Part shown: positions 60,868 through 64,000 of the stretch, piece by piece | Layout: each line of letters starts with the position of its first letter | Numbering within the stretch: position 1 is the stretch's first letter | Assembly (NCBI RefSeq): GCF_016864575.1 | Contig: NZ_CP044126.1 | Location: forward strand, 62,001 to 126,000 | Direction: 5' to 3' | Length of the DNA: 64,000 nt | Origin: Rhizobium sp. BG4 | GTDB taxonomy: Bacteria; Pseudomonadota; Alphaproteobacteria; Rhizobiales; Rhizobiaceae | Position numbers and translations under genes: made by a program | The notes under the pieces: generated by a model | Seen by the model: only the letters and a program-made list of their open reading frames with translations | Database searches by the model: none | Told to the model about the DNA's origin: nothing

Positions 60868-61344
60868 CTATGATCTGTAAGACGGCCCCAAGACTGGATC
60901 GGTCTCCCGAATGTCGGCCTCCAATTCTCCCCTCTCGATCTCCGCGATCTCCTGGGTGATCCGGCCATTCTCCACGAGCACACGCAGGCAGTGCTCCGTG
61001 ACGACACGGAAGCCTTCTCCCTGCGCCGTCAAAACACCCCGCGTCGAGATGAATTCTCCGCTGGTCATTGAGACGTTGGAGCATTGCATGATCATCATCA
61101 CGGCCAGGTCACGCGGGTTCCAATCGAGCTCACGGCAGTACCTGACAGCGACGTCGGGATTTTGTCGTGCGCTCCATTTGGCCGTTTCCACACTGACGCG
61201 CAAAGCGGACGCTTCGTACTCCGACCCAACTGGCAACGCGTTCTGAAACTCGTCCATCATATCGATCAGAAGGGAACCTGGGTCTAGGTCGTCGAGTCTG
61301 TCGAATAGGCCCTCAAGGGACATGTGCTTCTCGTATAAAGACAT
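60868..61344 (-). CDS. Hypothetical protein, 158 residues
   Basis: This is an acidic soluble protein (MSLYEKHMSLEGLFDRLDDL ... ERGELEADIRETDPVLGPSY). A second possible start is at 61323. No domain is recognised; no signal or membrane segment. It is divergent from the NmrA gene at 61589, with the box 61465-61478 between them. Function unknown. Confidence 0.6.
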   Translation of the reverse strand: MSLYEKHMSLEGLFDRLDDLDPGSLLIDMMDEFQNALPVGSEYEASALRVSVETAKWSARQNPDVAVRYCRELDWNPRDLAVMMIMQCSNVSMTSGEFISTRGVLTAQGEGFRVVTEHCLRVLVENGRITQEIAEIERGELEADIRETDPVLGPSYRS

Positions 61345-61464
61345 GGTTGTAAACGCAAAGCCTGATTGCGGATCAGGTCTCGACTTTTTGTTGCCCGATC
61401 AAAGCTCGGAACTCACGCTGTTATGTGAAGTAAGTTTAAGCCCGGTCAAGGCGAGACGCGTTAG

Positions 61465-61478
61465 TAAACCAAGGTATA
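61465..61478 (+). promoter_or_regulatory. FixJ/StyR-type box
   Basis: TAAAC-CAAG-GTATA, 111 bp upstream of NmrA paralogue 3. The -10 candidate (CATTGT, 61501-61506) is weak. Confidence 0.5.
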
Positions 61479-61588
61479 GGTGGATTTCTAATGCCTGACC
61501 CATTGTTCTGGGACGATGCAATGTGAGCGCGCTGGACACCTTCGCGTTTTCACATTTCGAAGCATAAGCTGGCTCATGGGAGTTTACA

Positions 61589-62338
61589 ATGAAAGCGTTG
61601 GTTGTCGGTGGAAGTGGCCTTATCGGCTCGCAAGTCTGCAAAATTCTACAGGATGCTGGACACGAGGTAATCGCCGCATCGCGTCGAACCGGTATCGACA
61701 CAGTGACGGGCGAGGGGCTTGCCGCGAGCCTGGAAGGAGTCGATGTCATTGTCGACGTGCCTAACTCGCCGTCCTTCGAGGAAGCCGCCGTCCTCGATTT
61801 CTTCACGAAATCCTCGACGAACATCGCTCGCGAAGCAAAGAGTGCCGGCGTCAAGCATTGGGTCGCGTTGTCAGTTGTCGGCATCGATCGGCTTCCGACG
61901 AACTCCTACTTCAAGGCCAAGCTGGCTCAGGAGGAGATCATCAATGCGTCGGGTGTGCCTTTCACGATCGTACGCGCCACTCAGTTCCTGGAATTCCTGG
62001 ACGCCATCGCGTACACCTCGACGCAGGGCGACGTTGTTACGGTCTCCACCGCCTACTTGCAGCCGATAGCCGCGGAGGACGTCGCGAAGTTCGTCGCCGA
62101 GGCAGCGCTGGAGAAAGCTCAGAACCAGACCAACGACGTTGCCGGGCCCGAGGCCTTCAGGACAGTCGACGTCATGACGTCGTATCTGAAGGCGAAGGGG
62201 AACGGTAGTAAGGTCGTTGGTGACCCCGAAGCCAGCTACTTCGGCTCAAGGCTCGAACCGAACTCGTTGGTACCTGTCGGCACTGAGCCCAAACTCGGCT
62301 CCATCACCTTCGAGGCCTGGCTCGCTTCCCAAGCGTAG
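61589..62338 (+). CDS. NmrA-like NAD(P)-binding oxidoreductase, paralogue 3
   Basis: This is a 249-residue protein: glycine motif GGSGLIGS at residues 7-14, ALSVVGIDRL, YFKAKLAQEEIINASGVPFT and TQFLEFLDAIA. It is clearly paralogous to 13709-14461 and 15603-16364, and has its own box. Probable redox or quinone-linked reductase. It terminates in a 10-bp hairpin with a T-rich tail. Confidence 0.9.
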   Translation: MKALVVGGSGLIGSQVCKILQDAGHEVIAASRRTGIDTVTGEGLAASLEGVDVIVDVPNSPSFEEAAVLDFFTKSSTNIAREAKSAGVKHWVALSVVGIDRLPTNSYFKAKLAQEEIINASGVPFTIVRATQFLEFLDAIAYTSTQGDVVTVSTAYLQPIAAEDVAKFVAEAALEKAQNQTNDVAGPEAFRTVDVMTSYLKAKGNGSKVVGDPEASYFGSRLEPNSLVPVGTEPKLGSITFEAWLASQA

Positions 62339-62392
62339 CCGTCCGGATCGTTTCCGCTTCCGGAAACCGTCAGCCTCTATTTTCTGCGTCTT

Positions 62393-62426
62393 CGGGCGAG
62401 ATTGGACAGCGATGTCATCTCGCCCG
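62393..62426 (+). terminator. Terminator-like hairpin
   Basis: A 10-bp stem CGGGCGAGAT / ATCTCGCCCG with 14-nt loop, then TTTCCTT; downstream of NmrA paralogue 3. Confidence 0.6.
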
Positions 62427-62550
62427 TTTCCTTATCACCAGCCATTTTTGTCGTCAGGGTTGTTCGCACCGTCTTGGGGCGATCCAGAGCGCGATAAGCG
62501 GATCGCTCTTGCCCGGTTTTCGGGAGCGCCTGATGACCAAGGACCCTCCC

Positions 62551-63597
62551 ATGAAACTTGAGTGTCTCTCGAAGACTAAACTTGCCCAAACCATTTCTCT
62601 GGTTGCCGCGATTTTGATGTCGGCACCGATGCAGGCGCAGGAAGGGCAGAACGGCACGACAAGTGAAGCCTACGGGATTGCGCCGATCGGAACCAGACCC
62701 GCGACCTTCATGAAAATTCCCGCTGCGGCGCGTGGACCCGAGATCGACCAAGCGAAAGGCTATCGGATCGAAAGCCTTGGGGCAGGGCTCTACATGGTCA
62801 CCGACAACTCCTACCAGTCAATGTTCATGGTCTACGACACAGGTGTTGTCGTCGTTGATGCTCCGCCATCCTATGCCCGCAAGCTCAAGCAAGCCATCGC
62901 CGAGGTCACGGACAAGCCCATCACCCATCTCATCTACAGTCACGCGCATGCCGACCACATCGGTGGTGCGGGCGGGCTCGGGGGAACGCCGGTCATCATC
63001 GCTCACGCGGCGACAAAGCGATTGTTGGAACGTGACGCTGACCCACAGCGTCCGATACCGACGGTTACCTTCTCAGATCAGTACACGCTCAGGCTCGGAC
63101 CGCAGGTTCTCGAGCTGTCTTATCCAGGCAATGGCCATGAGCCGGGCAATATAATGATTTACGCTCGGTCGCAGAAAGTGCTCATGTTCGTGGACGTGGT
63201 CTTCCCCGGCTGGATGCCGTATCGCCGATTTGGCGTTGCCCAGGATGTGCCGGGCTATTTTCAGCAGGTGCGCGACCTCGACAAGCACCCATTTGAAAAA
63301 CTCGTTGGCGGCCATGTGAGTCGCATCGGCACACACGCGGACGTCAAACTGCAGATCGAGTTTGACGACGATATCAAGGCCGCCGTGAGCGCTGCATTGC
63401 AGAGCCAACCCTACGGCATCAATCTCCCTCAGGCCGAGGCGGTCAACGCGTGGGCCTTGGTCGGCGATTATACGGCGCGCGTTGCCGGACAGTGTGTCGC
63501 GTCGATGACGCCGAAATGGATGGGCATTCTGGCCGCGTTCGACACGTTTATTTGGGACCAGTGCTACGCAATGGAGCAGAGTATCCGCGTAGACTAG
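62551..63597 (+). CDS. Exported MBL-fold metallo-hydrolase 2
   Basis: This is a 348-residue protein from ATG 62551 (AAGGA upstream; the 62509 start is less likely). A Sec signal spans residues 1-28 (KLAQTISLVAAILMSAPMQA). Metal motif HAHADHIGG at about 130 (His-x-His-x-Asp-His), GNGHEPGNIMIYA, Asp in LMFVDVVFPG, and His in VGGHVSRIG. It lies in the periplasm. Substrate unknown; family members include quorum-quenching lactonases and beta-lactamases. Confidence 0.9.
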   Translation: MKLECLSKTKLAQTISLVAAILMSAPMQAQEGQNGTTSEAYGIAPIGTRPATFMKIPAAARGPEIDQAKGYRIESLGAGLYMVTDNSYQSMFMVYDTGVVVVDAPPSYARKLKQAIAEVTDKPITHLIYSHAHADHIGGAGGLGGTPVIIAHAATKRLLERDADPQRPIPTVTFSDQYTLRLGPQVLELSYPGNGHEPGNIMIYARSQKVLMFVDVVFPGWMPYRRFGVAQDVPGYFQQVRDLDKHPFEKLVGGHVSRIGTHADVKLQIEFDDDIKAAVSAALQSQPYGINLPQAEAVNAWALVGDYTARVAGQCVASMTPKWMGILAAFDTFIWDQCYAMEQSIRVD

Positions 63598-63630
63598 CAC
63601 GTCACCATGGTTGGGAAGCGCAGTCACTAG

Positions 63631-63658
63631 CGGGCGCGGCGATGTAGGTCCGCGCCCG
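63631..63658. terminator. Bidirectional terminator-like hairpin
   Basis: A 9-bp stem CGGGCGCGG / CCGCGCCCG between the convergent MBL genes 2 and 3. Confidence 0.6.
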
Positions 63659-63687
63659 ACTACTTCATTCTGCGATATGGGGCCTTC

Positions 63688-64000
63688 CTACTTCTTAGGA
63701 AGCCATTCGAACTGATCGCCCTTTGAACCGATCCATCCAAGCCCTGGGTAGGGGAAATGGGGAGCGAAAACCAATTGGTGATCGGCAGCGAGCTTCGTCA
63801 GAACGTCTCGTCGGCTAGTCCGTCCAACCACACGATCGTTATCGTACCCCATATCCCAGTCAGGCTCTGCAAGGGAAACGACGGAGCTGTGAACCGTGTC
63901 GCCCACGTCCAATAGCGACTGGCCTTTGGACTCAATCAGATATCCAACGTGGCCAGGCGTGTGGCCCGGTATCTGTACCGATGTGATGCCAGTCGAGACG
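63688..64000 (-). CDS. MBL-fold metallo-hydrolase 3, partial (5' end outside window)
   Basis: The window edge cuts this gene. The C-terminal 103 residues are present, including VQIPGHTPGHVGYLIESKGQ (the third metal His block), LLDVGDTVHSSV (metal-bridging Asp) and APHFPYPGLGWI (last His). This is the C-terminus of a metallo-beta-lactamase-fold hydrolase similar to MBL 1, which ends ATHLPFPSLGR. Start and N-terminal metal motif lie beyond 64000. Confidence 0.85.
   Translation of the reverse strand, partial: VSTGITSVQIPGHTPGHVGYLIESKGQSLLDVGDTVHSSVVSLAEPDWDMGYDNDRVVGRTSRRDVLTKLAADHQLVFAPHFPYPGLGWIGSKGDQFEWLPKK

Noticed and set aside
59424..60959. Long plus-strand open frame of about 511 residues
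   Set aside because: It is antisense to MBL 1 and parts of the GFA terminator region; the minus strand has clear metal motifs.
1..64000. CRISPR array, tRNA, rRNA, insertion sequence
   Set aside because: I saw no regular spaced repeats, no tRNA or rRNA segment and no transposase-like product; small or degraded elements could escape notice.
1..64000. EcfG general-stress promoters (GGAAC-N16/17-CGTT)
   Set aside because: Several GGAAC occur between genes but none had the matching second element at the right spacing.

Overview
The window is about 58-60 % GC and reads as an accessory replicon, or an accessory stretch of chromosome, from an alphaproteobacterium, most likely Rhizobiaceae or a close relative. 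The reasons are a rhizobial-type flagellar hook gene, ActR-like and FixJ-like response regulators, the very long Ser/Thr-kinase-like/ATPase/histidine-kinase hybrid common in rhizobia, and many LysR, GST and SDR genes. No rRNA, tRNA, replication gene, IS element or CRISPR array was seen.

Layout. 0-2.4 kb: an orphan flagellar hook gene with an EF-hand protein and a hypothetical gene. 2.6-12 kb: catalase, an ActR-like regulator whose phospho-acceptor Asp is Glu, a LuxR-type protein, LysR/MFS, SDR, GST/TetR, a PAS-only protein and an exported hydrolase. 12-21 kb: FixJ-type regulators, two NmrA-like reductases, a Tat-exported haloperoxidase-like hydrolase, an OmpR-type regulator, a cupin and a MocR-type regulator. 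21.3-26.9 kb: a defence island of two divergent operons, a Septu-like ATPase+HNH pair and a short prokaryotic Argonaute with a DUF4365-APAZ partner (SPARDA-type), bounded by a 20-bp direct repeat. 27-32.4 kb: class III cyclase, azoreductase, two response regulators and a PAS histidine kinase. 32.6-37.7 kb: a hydroquinone-type catabolic block (WrbA-like quinone reductase, ring-cleaving dioxygenase, maleylacetate reductase, amidase, CBS protein). 37.8-43.4 kb: GST, MscS-cNMP channel, nitroreductase, LysR and Rrf2 regulators. 43.5-51.9 kb: two large sensor kinases and a receiver protein. 52-55.3 kb: NsrR-like regulator, globin-DUF1971 fusion and flavohaemoglobin with two NsrR-type operators. 55.5-64 kb: AhpD-like, tryptophan-dioxygenase-like, LinD-like GST, YceI, GFA, a third NmrA paralogue and three MBL-fold hydrolases.

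How it fits together. Most enzymes handle quinones, nitro/azo compounds, aldehydes, peroxide or nitric oxide. They are interspersed with three FixJ/StyR-type response regulators that have nearly the same recognition helix, two receiver-only proteins and three sensor kinases. A recurrent palindromic element, (T/C)AAAC-N4-GTTT(A/G), of the kind bound by StyR/TodT-class regulators, lies upstream of at least thirteen genes or operons. A -10-like hexamer is usually centred about 33 nt from the box centre. I infer a stress/aromatic-response regulon run by the local kinases. A second operator, CGTCCA-N6-TGGACG, occurs twice in the divergent promoter region of the quinone reductase and the dioxygenase operon.

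The strongest leads for unknown biology are the repeat-bounded Septu-like plus SPARDA-like island and the FixJ-box regulon. All functions are inferred from translated motifs and context; no database search was run.
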